Counted from the first letter of the stretch, positions 1 to 11,712 are shown. The stretch is DNA of 64,000 nucleotides from Candidatus Altimarinota bacterium (GCA_021734475.1 JAIPIU010000001.1:186001-250000), one strand, 5' to 3'. The notes: generated by a model from the letters alone, not told the origin. Made by a program: numbers and translations.

Positions 1-1
1 T

Positions 2-133
2 AAGAAATACCCACAATATTGATTTGATATTCATAAATGATATGGGACAAAACTTCATTACAATAATATCAAGAAATATTGAATATCCGACATTCACAGA
101 AAATTATTTTTAAGAAATTTAAAAGATAAATAA
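2..133 (+). CDS. rnhB: Ribonuclease HII, C-terminal part (5' end outside window)
   Basis: Only the last 43 codons are present, ending in TAA. Read with UGA as Gly, the tail contains HKGYGTKLHYNNIKKYG followed by DIHRKLF. This matches the conserved RNase HII C-terminus (HKGYGTxxHxxxLxxxGxxxxHRxxF). RNase HII nicks RNA-DNA hybrids and removes misincorporated ribonucleotides. Three glycines are UGA codons, two of them at invariant family positions. No catalytic residues are visible because the N-terminal part lies before base 1. Confidence 0.85.
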
Positions 134-196
134 TATATTTTTATACGTTAAAATTTTCTGATTCCAGATCTCAAATAAATCAATTCCTAGTTAATA

Positions 197-224
197 TTGA
201 CATTAATTACTAAATAAGTATAAG
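197..224 (+). promoter_or_regulatory. Sigma70-type promoter of the CoaD-CoaE-HD gene
   Basis: TTGACA at 197-202 and TATAAG at 219-224 are separated by exactly 16 bases, about 28 bases before the start codon. The same hexamers with the same spacing recur at many gene starts in this window. Confidence 0.7.
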
Positions 225-252
225 ATATTGATTTATCTTGTTATTTTTTTAT

Positions 253-2022
253 ATGAATTCAAAAGAATCTATAGCTCTATATGCTTTTTCTTGAGATCCA
301 ATAACCTATGGTCATGAAGATATCATAAAAAGAATAGCTCCTAAATATGATAAAGTAATAGTATGAATTTGAGTTAATCCAGATAAAAAGCATTTTTTTT
401 CTTTACAAGAAAGAAGAGAAATGGCAAAAGATGCTCTATTAGATATATTAAACGTAGAGGTAGTAGATTTCAAATGATTACTATCTACCTTTGCTACAGA
501 ACAAAATGTTGATCTAATAATTAGATGAATTAGAAATACAACAGATATGGAAGCAGAGAAACAACTTTTCCTTGCTCTCAAAACACAAAAAATGCCAATA
601 GATATAGCTTGTCTTTTCTGTAGTCCAGATAAAGAACATATCAGTTCTAGTACAGCAAAAGTAATACTAAAAGAAAATTGAAAAATACATGAATTTGTAA
701 GATTAAATGTAAAACAAGCAATGGAGGCTAAAATGAATTGATATTATAGTGTGGGTATAACATGAGAAATCTGATCATGAAAATCATATATAGCAAACCA
801 ACTTGTCCAGTTTTGAAATACCTTTGGCGTAGCTACAACAAATATAGAAATGGATAAAATATGACACGAAATATTATGAGAATTACAAGAACCAATATAT
901 GTGAGTACTAGAGAAAAGATAATAAAAGAGTTTTGAGAAGAAGTGAGATTATCTAATAATTTTATAAATAGAAAAGCCTTGTGAAAAATTATTTTTGAAG
1001 ATTCTTCTAAAAGAGAAAAATTAAACGAACTTATGCAGACTGCAATAGCGGTCAGATTTGAAAGATTATGATACAAATCCTCATGACTACATTTAATAAA
1101 TGCAGCATTACTTATAGAAGCAGATAGTACATATCGCACAAACAATAATACAATCATAGTTGAAACTGACGAAAAGACTCAAATACAAAGAATAAATCAA
1201 AGAGATAATTTAGACTCAGATCAGATAAAAAGAAGAATAGAAAGTCAATTTAGTACAGAAAAGAAAAAATCTTTACTCCAAGAAAGAATCAAAAAAGACA
1301 ATCGATGAACAATGATAAATTATCAAAATTATAATAATACAAATCCTGATCAGATTGCTGAACTATTTTTTCAGACTCTTATAGCATCAGATATAGACTG
1401 ATGATTACGTGTCAAATGACTACTAAAAAGGAATAACATCCAATGAGATTATGATAAAATATTTAAAGATATTCAGAGTCTTTATTTTCAAAATGAAAAC
1501 TTTTATCATCATCGATTACATATAATATCATGTTTAAATGATTTTTATGAAATCAGAAATATATCAGAAAATCCTGATGCTCTAGAGCTAGCAATTATTT
1601 TTCATGATATTGTTTATATACCATGAGCAAGTGATAATGAAGAAAAAAGCGCAGAATTAGCTGATAAATATCTAAGCAATTTATGATATGATGCTAATTT
1701 TATAGCCCAAGTAAAACATTTGATTATGATGACGAAACACGATAAAGTACCACAAACAATGGACGAAAAAATTATCATAGATATCGATCTTGCAATATTA
1801 TGAAAAGATAACAAATTCTATAAAAGATATATCTCCAATATAAGAGAGGAATATAAAAGGAATATTCCCTGATTAACAAATGTAAAATTTAATCAATGAA
1901 GACTAGCATTTCTTGAAGATTTTTCTAATAGAGAAAACATCTATCATACTCCTTATTTCCAAAATAAGTATTGAAATCAGGTAAAAGAAAATCTAGAATA
2001 TGAAAAACAAAATCTAAAATAG
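253..2022 (+). CDS. Trifunctional fusion: phosphopantetheine adenylyltransferase, dephospho-CoA kinase and HD domain
   Basis: This 589-aa protein joins three modules. Residues 1 to about 160 are CoaD-like: GDPITYGH corresponds to the nucleotidyltransferase HxGH-type motif, followed by RGIRNTTDMEAE and a SSSTAK motif. Residues about 165-380 are CoaE-like, with the P-loop GITGEIGSGKS and NAALLIEA. Residues about 400-589 form an HD phosphohydrolase-like domain, with HH near 418 and IIFHDIVY near 450, resembling the YpgQ/COG4339 group. CoaD and CoaE catalyse the last two steps of coenzyme A synthesis and are normally separate proteins in bacteria. The role of the HD part is unknown; housekeeping hydrolysis of a nucleotide or CoA intermediate is a guess. 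Many Gly are UGA, including P-loop positions. The start follows a clear promoter, and the stop is TAG. Confidence 0.85.
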
Positions 2023-2028
2023 AAAATT

Positions 2029-2385
2029 ATGATAAGTGTTGGAATAATATTTATTACGCTAGCTCTAGTACTTTATACTACAGCTGTATGGACAGAAAAG
2101 ATTAAAAAGAAACTTCAATTGTGGATTGTACTTACTTTTGCTTCAGGTTTTATTTGCGATTTGATAGGTACATCTATAATGTTCTCTGTAGCAGAACATA
2201 AGTTTTCTTTAGCTCTACATTCCATATGTGGTTATCTAGCATTGATAATCATGTTCTTGCATCTCATCTGGGCAATTCTTTCGATCAGAAAAATTGGAAG
2301 ATACGAAGAATATTTTACAAAATTTTCTGTATTTGCCTGGTGTATCTGGCTAATAGCCTTTATAAGTGGAATTCCACAACAGTAA
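2029..2385 (+). CDS. HsmA/TIGR03987-like small membrane protein (UGA-free)
   Basis: 118 aa with four hydrophobic segments and charged tips, lying 6 bases after the CoA fusion gene. Length and pattern (EKIKKKLQLW, FICDLIGT, LHSICGYLAL, WLIAFISG) agree with the HsmA family of small inner-membrane proteins known mainly from standard-code bacteria. Function is unknown. It contains no in-frame UGA: all Gly are GGN and Trp is UGG, whereas the gene just upstream uses UGA for most Gly. This points to recent acquisition. It is probably cotranscribed with its upstream neighbour. Confidence 0.6.
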   Translation: MISVGIIFITLALVLYTTAVWTEKIKKKLQLWIVLTFASGFICDLIGTSIMFSVAEHKFSLALHSICGYLALIIMFLHLIWAILSIRKIGRYEEYFTKFSVFAWCIWLIAFISGIPQQ

Positions 2386-2408
2386 AAACAAAATAAAAGG
2401 AAATTTTA

Positions 2409-2938
2409 TGACAAACAAAGAAAGAATTCAAGATTTGATGAACAATGGTTCATTAGAAGTTCTTCTAAAACTTTTCACTAAAATTATCGGTAAAGATGCT
2501 TTAGATGGAAAAAATGGAGGCTATTTCACTATTCAGTATCTTGACGAAAACAACACAGTTATTTCAAAAAAGCTAAATAGCATTTTAGCAGAAAAAAAAG
2601 AGAAATATCGTTGCCTTTCGACAGAAAAAGCCTCTCGATTAAAAAGAAATCTTACTACTGGTCATTTAACTAGTTATGAATCCAGAAACCCCGAATCAAC
2701 AGTGATTATAGAAAAAGGAAGAATCGAAAACTGGGGCCATTGGGGTGGAGCAGTATTAATTAACAAAAACTTCATATTTTCTTTCTCAGGATTTCCTGAG
2801 TTGGTAGATGAAGCATTTGTTTGTTTTCTTGGATTTAAATCAGGACTAATGTCCAAATGCCAATTAGGGATTATCAAAAAAAGAAGGATAGATAATCCTT
2901 ATCTTGATATTATTTATCAAGAGTTAACTAAGAAATAA
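2409..2938 (+). CDS. Hypothetical 176-aa protein (UGA-free)
   Basis: I do not recognise the family. The chosen ATG at 2409 follows a weak Shine-Dalgarno-like AAAGGAAA; an ATG at 2366 is in frame but overlaps the previous gene. The protein is soluble-looking, with a basic N-terminal half and a Gly/Trp-rich central stretch (ENWGHWGGAVL) followed by FSFSGFPELVDEAF. No UGA codons occur, and Gly is encoded by GGN only, as in the upstream small membrane protein. The two may form one imported pair, followed by a strong terminator. Confidence 0.55.
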
Positions 2939-2951
2939 TATTTCAAAAAAC

Positions 2952-2984
2952 AAAAATGGAGAGTTTTTATTCTCCATTTTTTTT
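2952..2984 (+). terminator. Rho-independent terminator
   Basis: A 10-bp stem (AAAATGGAGA / TCTCCATTTT) around a T-rich loop, followed by a T run. It ends the unit starting with the CoA fusion gene and separates it from convergent pheT. Confidence 0.8.
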
Positions 2985-2997
2985 ATATTGTATTATT

Positions 2998-5562
2998 TTA
3001 AGATCTTAAAGTAGCTCATACCTTTTCTACAGCTTTTATAGCTTTGTTCATTACTTCATTTATCTGTTCTGTAGTCATATTTTCTCCTAATATCTTCATC
3101 TTAAATGCTATGGATTTTTTTCATTCAGGGAGATTAGTTCATTTATATAGGTCAAAAACTTCTATATCTCATATTTCTTTTATAGCTTTGACAGCATCCA
3201 ATATTTCACCAAAGTCTTTATTTATATCAGTCACAAAACAAAGATCTCTATAAACTATCTGATCTTGCAAAGTTTCATAAGTATAATTTATTTCTCCTAT
3301 ATTTGATATTAATTCCAATAACATATCCAAACTCAAAGAAATATATACCAATCATGCATTTTCAGAAACTTTCTGTGATTTTAAAATCACTGGATGTAAA
3401 GCTCATACAAATCAGATTTTTTTCTTTTCTTTTCCTACTCGATAGAGTATATCAGATTGTTTATTTGGATGATAAGAACTATTGGAAGTTTTTTCATAAA
3501 CTAATTTTACATTTATTCAAAGTTCTTTTAATATAATATCAACAAAACTCTTTGCATCCAATATAGGATCATTACTTCGATCTTTAATATCTTTTTTAAA
3601 TATCATCATACCAATTTCTCCACTTTCTCATACAAATGACGATGCATATTTTTCATCATTGCTTGTCATTCCGGCGTTGTTGTTTGCAGCCGGAATCTTA
3701 TTTTTCTTTCGCACCCTTCCTATATCAAACATTCTAAATTCATCGAAAAACTTAGAATTTTTAGCTCCCAAAGATAATAAATTATAAACCAAACTATCTC
3801 TCATATATGGAGCATCAGGAACAACTGGATTTTGTAATGAATACAAATTATTTTTATCTATGTTAAATAATGATACAGTTTTATCAGATATCCATGGATA
3901 AGTTTCTACTTGATCAAAATTCAGATTTTTTACTGCTATATCTTCTAATTTTCTTTGAAGTCATACATATCAGCTATATTCTACATTATTTACCTCAGTC
4001 ATTAGAGGGGAATTTTCTATTGTTTCATAACCATATATTCTCGCTACTTCTTCATAAATATCTTCACTAATATTAATGTCATCAGGAGACCTCCAAATAG
4101 GAACTACAAGATTATCTTGATTTACTATAAATCCCAATCCTTCAAGTACTTTTTTTGCATCATTTTCAAAATTTTCTATTTCTTTACCAAAAATAAATTT
4201 TTCCATTTTTTTATAATCTATTTTTACTTCTTTGAGTTTTTTACTTTTTTCTTTTAGCTTATTACTAATATAATAATCCAATCATCACATATCAAAACTT
4301 CATAAATCTTTGGAATAATATTTCAATTCATCCAAAAACAGAATCAAACAATAAAGGCTAAATAATGGATTAATATTTTTTTCATATCTAAGCTCTGCAT
4401 CAGTTCTTAGACCGAGTCTCGTTCATGTTTTTCTAACAGATACTGGATCAAAATTAGCAATCTCTACAATAATATTTTTTGTATTTTCATTTACTCAACT
4501 ATCCAAACCTCAAACAACTCATGCAAGAGCTAATATTTTTTTCTTATCTGCTATTACAAGATCACTAGATTTCAATTCATGTTCTTTCTCAAATAGATCT
4601 ACAAATTTTTCACCATCATTAGCATTTCTAATTATTATATCACCATCTACCTTAGTAGCATCAAAAAAATGTATAGGTTGTCAGCTAATATTCATAAATA
4701 AATTAGAAAAATCTACTCGATTATTGATAGGATTAGATCATAAATCTATCATTTGTAATCTAGTAAAAAAATCTGATTTTTTTATTTGAATATTATTCAA
4801 TTCCAATAATATATATGTATTTAATGAATCAGATTCTCAAATTACTTTTCTTTCTGATTTTTTACTATTATCTAATATCTCAAAAATATTTTGATCTGTA
4901 AATTGCTTCATATAATCTTTAATTTTATTGAATGATATTTTCTCATTTCACATTTTTCATTTCACATTTCAAATTTCAGAATACATAGCATTCAATTCTA
5001 TGGCAGTTCCAAAATGTCATGTCAGATCAGGTCTATTAGTCAATCATTTATTATCTACATCAAAAGTATAACTTTCCAACCATGGATATTTTTTATTCAA
5101 AGCTATTCATAAATCTTTTTCATTTACATCATCAAAATCTTCAACTAAATCTCGTATAGAATGTAACTCTATATCCTCATTTATTCATAATTCTTGTTTT
5201 GAACATATCATTCCATTGGATTCTATTCATCTCATATTTCTTTTCTCTATAGTTATTCCAGCTTTTTCAAAAACAGTTCCAGGTAGAGCAGTAGGGACAA
5301 AAATTCATTCTCTTACATTGGATCATCCACAAATAATTTGATATTCTCATTCATCTCCACAATCCACTTCACATACATTAAGTTTATCTGCATCTGGATG
5401 TTTGTAACATTTGTTCACATATCATATTACAATAGAATCAGAAATTTTTCTATTTTCAATCTCTTCTATTTCACAAGTCTTTAATATCAATTTATCAGCA
5501 ATGTTTTCTGGACTATCATCTACAGAAATAAATTTTTTTAATAGAATTTCACTATATCTCAT
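2998..5562 (-). CDS. pheT: Phenylalanine-tRNA ligase beta subunit
   Basis: 854 aa read with UGA=Gly. The N-terminus has the tRNA-binding EMAP-like fold (VNKCYKHPDADKLNVCEVD, then IICGGSNVREG). The central B3/B4 and B5 regions follow, then the catalytic-like module (FDIGRVR), and the C-terminus is the anticodon-binding FDX-ACB-type domain. It works as an alpha2-beta2 complex with PheS, which is not in the window. ATG at 5562 is the only start before an in-frame stop. Oddity: about 12 residues near position 622-633 come from an in-frame copy of a dispersed palindromic repeat, located in a loop after the GRV motif. Confidence 0.93.
3664..3697. repeat. Palindromic repeat (CATTCCGGC family) inserted inside pheT
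   Basis: The element begins TGTCATTCCGGCG and ends GCCGGAATC. An inverted copy with the same ends lies at 53361-53399, and a diverged copy at 34524-34590. Here it lies inside pheT without breaking the frame and contributes the residues KIPAANNNAGMTS. Its GC content is far above the surrounding gene. Confidence 0.75.
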
Positions 5563-5590
5563 TTATCATAAAAAAATAATTTAAAATAAC

Positions 5591-5625
5591 TATTTACAGT
5601 ATTTACAGTTTTTACGGTTTTTACA
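5591..5625. repeat. TTTACAGT-type short tandem repeat
   Basis: Degenerate tandem units of TTTACAGTA / TTTACGGTT just upstream of the pheT start (pheT is on the minus strand). Related tracts occur at 23164-23200, 39166-39226 and 54636-54689. Confidence 0.6.
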
Positions 5626-5643
5626 AAAGATTTAAAGAGAAAT

Positions 5644-6693
5644 TTACAAAATAGGAGAAAATAGTTTCAAAAAAAATTTAAATATATTACTCCAAATCCC
5701 CAAATAATTTTTATCTGGTATACAAACTTCTGATTTTTTTATCCAATCATTAATTATAATCTCAATATTTTTTATAGCTTTTTTATCTTGAAAAAAAACT
5801 CAAATTTCTGCATTCATATCAAATGATAAAAAATCAATATTTTGAGATCAAACAATTGCTTCGTTTCAATCTATTATCATAAGCTTAGCGTGATTCATTT
5901 TTTTTGTAAAATAAAATTTAATTCAAAGATTTCGAAGTCTTTTAGCATAATAATAATTTATATGATTTATAATTTTTATATCAGTATCTTTGGGTATAAT
6001 AAAACTTATATTTACACCACGATATACAGCTGCATCCAACAAAGCTATCATCCAACGTGGGGGAACTAAATATGGAGTAACAACAGTTATAGTTTTTTTA
6101 GCATTAAAAATCTTATCTCTATAGTAGTTATTTAAATGATATATATTATCTTTTCTTCATCGATTCTCTACTATCCAAGATTTCATTTTTTTTATAAAAG
6201 ATTTTTGGTTTATATCTAATATCTTTTCGTTTTTTCAACCAGCCATCTTATATGTATAAGAAAATGATTTTAATAATGGGTTCAACAAAAATCATCAACT
6301 AAATTTTATTTGCAAATCATGCCAATCTTTGCTTCATCGTTTTACATTTACTCATCACAAAAAAGCAATTTTCTGATCTATTATCAATATTTTACGATGA
6401 GTACGACGCAAAAAATGACTAAAAAAACATATTTCTGCTCCCAAATCACGCAATTGTTGAATAGTATTTTTTTTTAAAAAAAAACTTCACACAATATCAA
6501 CAACAATAATTACTTCTAATCATTCTTTTAACTTATTTTTAATTTCTCATATAAAATCATGACTAGATCATGTATCATCCAAAAATATATACATTTCTAT
6601 ATATATAGACTTTTTAGCTTTTTTGATAGATTCAATCATTCAACTCCAAGCCTTTTGTGTCGTTGTATAAAAGCTATAAGACATATAATACAT
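5644..6693 (-). CDS. Phospholipase D family protein, cardiolipin synthase-like
   Basis: 349 aa with two HxKxxxxD motifs: HRKILIID in the first half and HAKLMIID in the second. These are the catalytic signatures of PLD-superfamily phosphatidyltransferases, so synthesis of cardiolipin or a related phospholipid at the membrane is likely. The chosen ATG at 6693 gives MYYMSYSFY, just after a hydrophobic stretch. Upstream of it a second frame encodes another hydrophobic segment (about 6700-6790) that ends in TAA, so the usual N-terminal membrane anchor may have been lost by frameshift. The C-terminus is intact. Confidence 0.8.
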
Positions 6694-6833
6694 TATAAAG
6701 TAAACAGCACACAAAAAACAAATATACAAACTAAAACAAAAAGCAATGCTTTTATTCTTGCATTTAAAACATCATTAACTAAAAACTAACCTGCACAAAT
6801 CTCTTTCAGATTTTAATGTTTTAATATTTATTA

Positions 6834-8345
6834 ATGCCAAGTCGCGTAATAAATAAAGTTATCAAATCATATCTAATATTACATTCTCATATACATCAAC
6901 AATCCATAAAAAATCAGGAGAAAATTATTTTCTGATTAATCAAAAGATGTAAGGATACAGTTTGGTGAAGAAAATATTGATATGAAAATATCAAAACTAT
7001 CAAGGACTATCAAAATCAAGTACCAATATCTCACTATAAAGATCTAGAACCACGAATAACATATATGCTCAAATGAGAAAAAGACATTACATATCCTGGA
7101 AAAATAGATTGGTTTGCTACTTCATCATGAACCACTTGATGAACAGCTAAGTATATTCCTATTACCAAAGATAATCTTAGAAAATCTCATTTCAAAGGAG
7201 GAATGGAAACTCTTAGTCTTTTTGTAAAAAACAACCCTAGAAGTCAGTTTTTTAAATGAAAATGATTAGTTATTGGAGGTAGCTTTGGTAAAAATCCATA
7301 CACATGAGAATCCAATGTTGGATTTATTTCAGCGATCTTACAAAAAGAAGCACCATGGATATGACAACATTTTAGAGAGCCTAGGCCAGAAATTTCTTAT
7401 ATGGAAAATCGAGAAGAAAAATCACAAATAATGATAGAGGAAGCAGTTAAAAAAAATATAACATTTCTAAACTGACAACCATCATGGTGATCAAATTTTC
7501 TTTATAAAGTTTTGGAATACACTGGCAAAAAGAACATATTAGAAGTTTGGCCAAAATTAGAATTATTCTATCGATGAGGTATGTCTATGGATTTATATCG
7601 ATCTCAATTTCATGATTTGATGCCATCCAAAAAAATGAAATATTATCAGGTATATAATGCCTCAGAATGATATTTTGCTGTTCAAGATCAAAACAAATCA
7701 GACGATATGCTATTACTTACATATCATTGAGTTTTTTATGAATTTATACCATTCGAAGAATATTGAAAAACCAATCCTACAGTACTAACTCTAGCTGAAA
7801 TAGAAGTAGATAGAAATTACGTAATAATGATAACAAATAATTCCTGACTACGAAGATATGTATTATGAGACACTATTGTATTTACTAGTATCAAACCACG
7901 AAGAATCAAAGTTTCATGAAGAACTAAATATTATATAGATGTAGTAGGTGAGTGTGTTACTTCCAACTATACCGACAAAGCTTTGATGGAAACATGTAAA
8001 CTTACAAATACAATAGCTACGGATTATACAGTAGCTCCACTGACTTATACATGATGAAGTGTCAGATGATGTTATGAATGGATTGTAGAATTCACCCAAA
8101 TGCCAACAAACATAAAAGAATTTGAATCTACATTAGATCAAGAATTATGTAATGTTAATTCATACTATTTTGATGAAAGACATGATACCAAAGTATTGTG
8201 AAAAAATATAGTACACGCTGTTCCGCAATGAACTTTCTATAATCGAATGAAATCAAAAAACAGACTCTGATGACAATTCAAAGTCCCTAAATTATCTAGT
8301 GACAGAAAACATGTCGATGAAATATTAGATCTTATATGAGATTAA
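6834..8345 (+). CDS. GH3-family acyl-adenylate / amido synthetase-like enzyme
   Basis: 503 aa. ATSSGTTGGTAKYIPIT (about residues 98-114) is the adenylate-forming P-loop of the GH3 family, and LEVWPKLELFYRGGMS and LGDTIVFT match its later motifs. GH3 proteins activate carboxylic acids with ATP and couple them to amino groups; the bacterial substrates are mostly unknown. The gene is intact and rich in UGA-Gly, including two of the P-loop glycines. It abuts the convergent zinc-peptidase-like gene with no spacing between the two stop codons. Confidence 0.8.
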
Positions 8346-9341
8346 TTATTTTCAAATAGCTATTTCTATTCATTTACTCGATCAATCTTTAGGTTCCAAC
8401 CATATAATAGTAGATTCTCTTCTATATTTAGTTATGTTTTTTCTGATCTCTTCTAATTTTTCCTCCAAAACCACTTGATCAGAAAAATCATCTTCTAAAT
8501 AAGTTATTATATTGAATTTAAATAATTCTCGATCAATATCAGTCTTTAGTTTCAAAAATTCTATGTATAAATTTTTATCTTCAGGATTTTTCAATAAATC
8601 TAATTTAATCTTAAGTACTTTTTCTACTTTTACCAATTCTGAGACTCTATCCAAATCATTAAAAACCCGCATCATTTCCCATTCAGTATCTTTTGTTTTA
8701 TTCATTATTTCTTCTAATTTCCACATATCTCTTGTTAAATTGAAATTTTTCTTAAATTTATGGTAATCTCTAGTTTCAATTTTTTTCATTATTTTTTGTG
8801 AATCTGTACTAGCATATTCCATAAATTTTCTATTTCAAAGATGCATATAATCTCATTGATTTCCATATGCTTCAAGTTCAGTTGGTATCATTGTAGTAGC
8901 TTCATAATTAATATATTTATGATTTCAATTTTCTTCTTTGTATTTTTTCATATCTTTCGCACATATCAAAAGCCGTTTAATAAATCAAATTAATTTAATA
9001 GGAGATAATTCTTGTTGCTGTTTTAAATGTGTTGATTCATGTGTAATTAATTCTCTATTAAAAAGATCGTCAGGATGACTCAAATATATAACATTTCCAA
9101 AAAAAGCTCATCATTTAAAACTATCTACTTTCAAAAGTTTGCGCAAAAAATTTATCATTCAGGGTCTTACACGAATTTTTATACCACCGTCTCAATTAAA
9201 ATCTGATTCTATTTCTTCAATCTGTTTCAATATTTCTTCCTTTTCTAAATCTGAAAGAGTATCAAAAATATCCTTACTTAATATCTTATCATACTCTTTA
9301 GGATAAAGATTTCCCTTTCTTTCTAGTTGATTAACAATCAT
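8346..9341 (-). CDS. Putative zinc metallopeptidase-like protein (HESTH)
   Basis: 331 aa. The only recognisable signature is ELITHESTHLKQQ near residue 120, an HExxH zinc-binding motif. A later stretch, ATTMIPTELEAYG, could supply the third ligand (Glu), as in gluzincin-like proteins. The C-terminal half is highly charged and helical, with coiled-coil character. There is no signal peptide. It probably forms an operon with the C39-like gene 15 bases upstream. Family assignment rests on the motif only. Confidence 0.5.
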
Positions 9342-9356
9342 TATAAAATATAAAAA

Positions 9357-9929
9357 CTAAATATTTCTCAATCTATTTTTGATATAGATATTTCACAACA
9401 ATCCCCATCATCCAAATCATCGACATTTTATCAAGTCATCATAAGCTATACTTAGATTACCAACAGGTACCCTTTGTTTTTCTACATGTCTTCCAGAGTC
9501 ATAAACATAAAAAACCCTCTTTTTATCATCATATCACCATACACTCAGATAATGTTGTAAAAACAAAGCCTTCCATAATGAAAACTTACTGGTATCTTTT
9601 CCATATGCATGTCATATTACTAATATTAGAGGATATCATTCTTTTATTTTGTTTTTTATAAATTCAATTTTTTTAGCATAAATTTTATATCTACAAAATC
9701 ATATTTGAGACATAAATCAATATTTTCTCAAAACCTTCACAACTCACCATGGCATTATAAATCAACATAATTTATTCCATCGTGATCCAGAATATGCTTG
9801 AAAATTTTTTCTAATATCTTCTTTATAAGTCTCTACGACAGCTTTTATTGTAAACATACCACAATAGTTAAGCCATTTTTGCTTTTTACAGACAGGTTTG
9901 TTCTTTATAATAAATTTTCAATCAAACAT
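9357..9929 (-). CDS. Peptidase C39-like cysteine peptidase family protein
   Basis: 190 aa. KWLNYCGMFTIKAV near the N-terminus would place the nucleophile Cys at a helix start; GHAYGKD and the later VYDSGRH resemble the His and Asp surroundings of papain-like C39 domains. There is no export signal. A strong TTGACT-N16-TATAAT promoter lies upstream, and the downstream HESTH gene is likely cotranscribed. The fold call is inferred from motif order and needs a profile search. Confidence 0.45.
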
Positions 9930-9961
9930 TTTATTTTAAACAAAACATTAAATACCATACG

Positions 9962-9989
9962 ATTATAAACACTATTAATTTAAAGTCAA
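9962..9989 (-). promoter_or_regulatory. Promoter of the C39-like / HESTH operon
   Basis: On the minus strand TTGACT (9984-9989) and TATAAT (9962-9967) are spaced by 16 bases. It is divergent from the glyA promoter. Confidence 0.7.
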
Positions 9990-10000
9990 ATTTTCTTCCC

Positions 10001-10028
10001 TTGATAGGAAGAATAAAATATCTATAAA
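10001..10028 (+). promoter_or_regulatory. glyA promoter
   Basis: TTGATA (10001-10006) and TATAAA (10023-10028) with a 16-base spacer, 33 bases before the glyA start. Confidence 0.65.
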
Positions 10029-10061
10029 GTATTCAAAATTTAGAACTTAAAATCAAAAATC

Positions 10062-11369
10062 ATGCAAAGTATCCAAAACACAGATCCTGAAATTTATGCA
10101 GCAATACTAGCTGAACAAAAGAGACAAAGTGAATGAATGGAACTTATAGCTAGTGAAAATTATCAATCACCAGCTGTCTTAGAGGTACAATCATCACATT
10201 TTGCAAATAAATATAGTGAATGATTCCCTGGAAGAAGATATTACTGATGACAAGAAAATACCGATATTATAGAGCAATTAGCTATCGATAGAGCAAAATC
10301 AATATTCAAATCTGATCATGCAAACGTACAAGCTCTATCTTGAGCAGCAGCTAATCTTTGTGTGTATTCAGCATTGATGAGTCCTTGAGATACTATTTTA
10401 TGAATGGATCTATCACATGGATGACACCTTACCCATGGAGCTCCAGTTACATTTTTTTCCAAGATATTTAATTTCCAGAGATACAAAACTAATTCTGATT
10501 GAACAATAGATTTTGATAAAATTCGCTCATTAGCACATGAATACAAACCCAAAATTATTCTTGCATGATTTTCGGCTTATCCTAGAGAACTCGATTATGC
10601 AAAATTTGTAGAAATAGCAAACGAGGTATGAGCAATATGTTTTGCTGATGTCTCACATATATGATGACTCATAGCATGATGAGTACTCAAAAATCCTTTT
10701 GATTATGGATTTCATGTAGCTATGACTACTACACATAAATCACTTAGATGACCTAGATGAGCACTTATACTTAGTAAATGAATAGTTTCCAATCCACTCA
10801 AAAAACCAGAAGATACTATAGAAAATATACCAACTAGAATCGATAGAGCAGTATTTCCTGGTATGCAAGGTGGCCCACATATGAATACAATCTGTGCAAT
10901 CGCAACAGCTCTGCATGAAGCATCTACAGATGAATTCAAATCTTATGCAAAACAGACTCTATCAAATGCCCAAATACTAGCCCAAGAATTATTATCCAAA
11001 TGATACAAGCTTGTAACATGATGAACTGATAATCATATGGTAGTAGTAGATTTTTCTTGAACTTGATTAGACTGAAGAATAGCAGAGGAAACTCTAGATA
11101 AAATCTGAATTTCAACATCTAAATCTACCATCCCTGACGATCCCAATCCACCATTTAAACCTTCTTGACTCAGAATTTGAATGCCAGCTATGACTACTAG
11201 ATGAATCAAAGAAGCTGAAACTAAACAAATAGTTCAATTTATGGATGAAGCATTAAAACTAGTCTCCCTTATGAATGGAGATCAAGAGGGTTTTGAAAAT
11301 AGACTCCAAGACATTAAGTCACAAGTAAAAGAATTTGCTTTACAATTCCCAGTTCCTGGAATTAGTTAA
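10062..11369 (+). CDS. glyA: Serine hydroxymethyltransferase
   Basis: 435 aa, full length. It converts serine and tetrahydrofolate to glycine and methylene-THF, and is a PLP enzyme of the cytosol. Seen: [40 protein letters not shown], the PLP-lysine motif [12 protein letters not shown] and FPGMQGGPH. Many of these conserved Gly are UGA codons. As the enzyme that makes glycine, it is notable in an organism that reassigned a stop codon to Gly. A candidate structured RNA follows directly. Confidence 0.96.
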
Positions 11370-11377
11370 AAATACTA

Positions 11378-11405
11378 TTGATTTATTAATTTAAATATGT
11401 ATTTT
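11378..11405 (+). promoter_or_regulatory. Weak promoter before structured RNA 1
   Basis: TTGATT (11378-11383) and TATTTT (11400-11405) with a 16-base spacer. It starts 9 bases after the glyA stop. Confidence 0.4.
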
Positions 11406-11712
11406 AATACCCCCATGAAAGAATGGGGTATGTTCTTTGCAGTACTGCAACCATATAAATTGAAATTTAGTATCTGTAAATTGTAATTCCCACTCGTTAT
11501 ACTAGCAAAAGGTACGCACCAAATTGAAAATTGGTACCGTGATAGGATTAGTTTACAGATCAAGACTAAAAGTCTTTTATTTCAATTTCTAAAAGCAGCT
11601 ATTGCTGCATCAATCCAACAGGCTCTGTGTGAGCCGTGGCTTATCAGTTAAATTAACTGTGACTTACAGCCAAAATTCAGGAGGTGGACCATTTCTAGTC
11701 CCCTCCTTTTTT
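11406..11712 (+). ncRNA. Candidate structured RNA 1, about 300 nt, unclassified
   Basis: No open frame of note. The region holds a series of hairpins: ACCCC/GGGGT at the 5' end, TTGCAG/CTGCAA, and a long rod closed by AATTGAAAT (11458-11466) with ATTTCAATT (11579-11587). Inside the rod, ATCTGTAAA (11472-11480) pairs with TTTACAGAT (11552-11560), with an internal bulge. Then GCAGC/GCTGC, GGCTC/GAGCC, CAGTTA/TAACTG and a strong terminal hairpin AGGAGG..CCTCCT with a T6 run (11679-11712). I find no tmRNA, RNase P or SRP signature motifs. The bulged rod recalls 6S RNA, but this is only a shape argument. Confidence 0.55.

Noticed and set aside
312-581. Minus-strand ORF opposite the CoaD part
   Set aside because: Shadow frame of a conserved plus-strand gene; no start signals and no homology.
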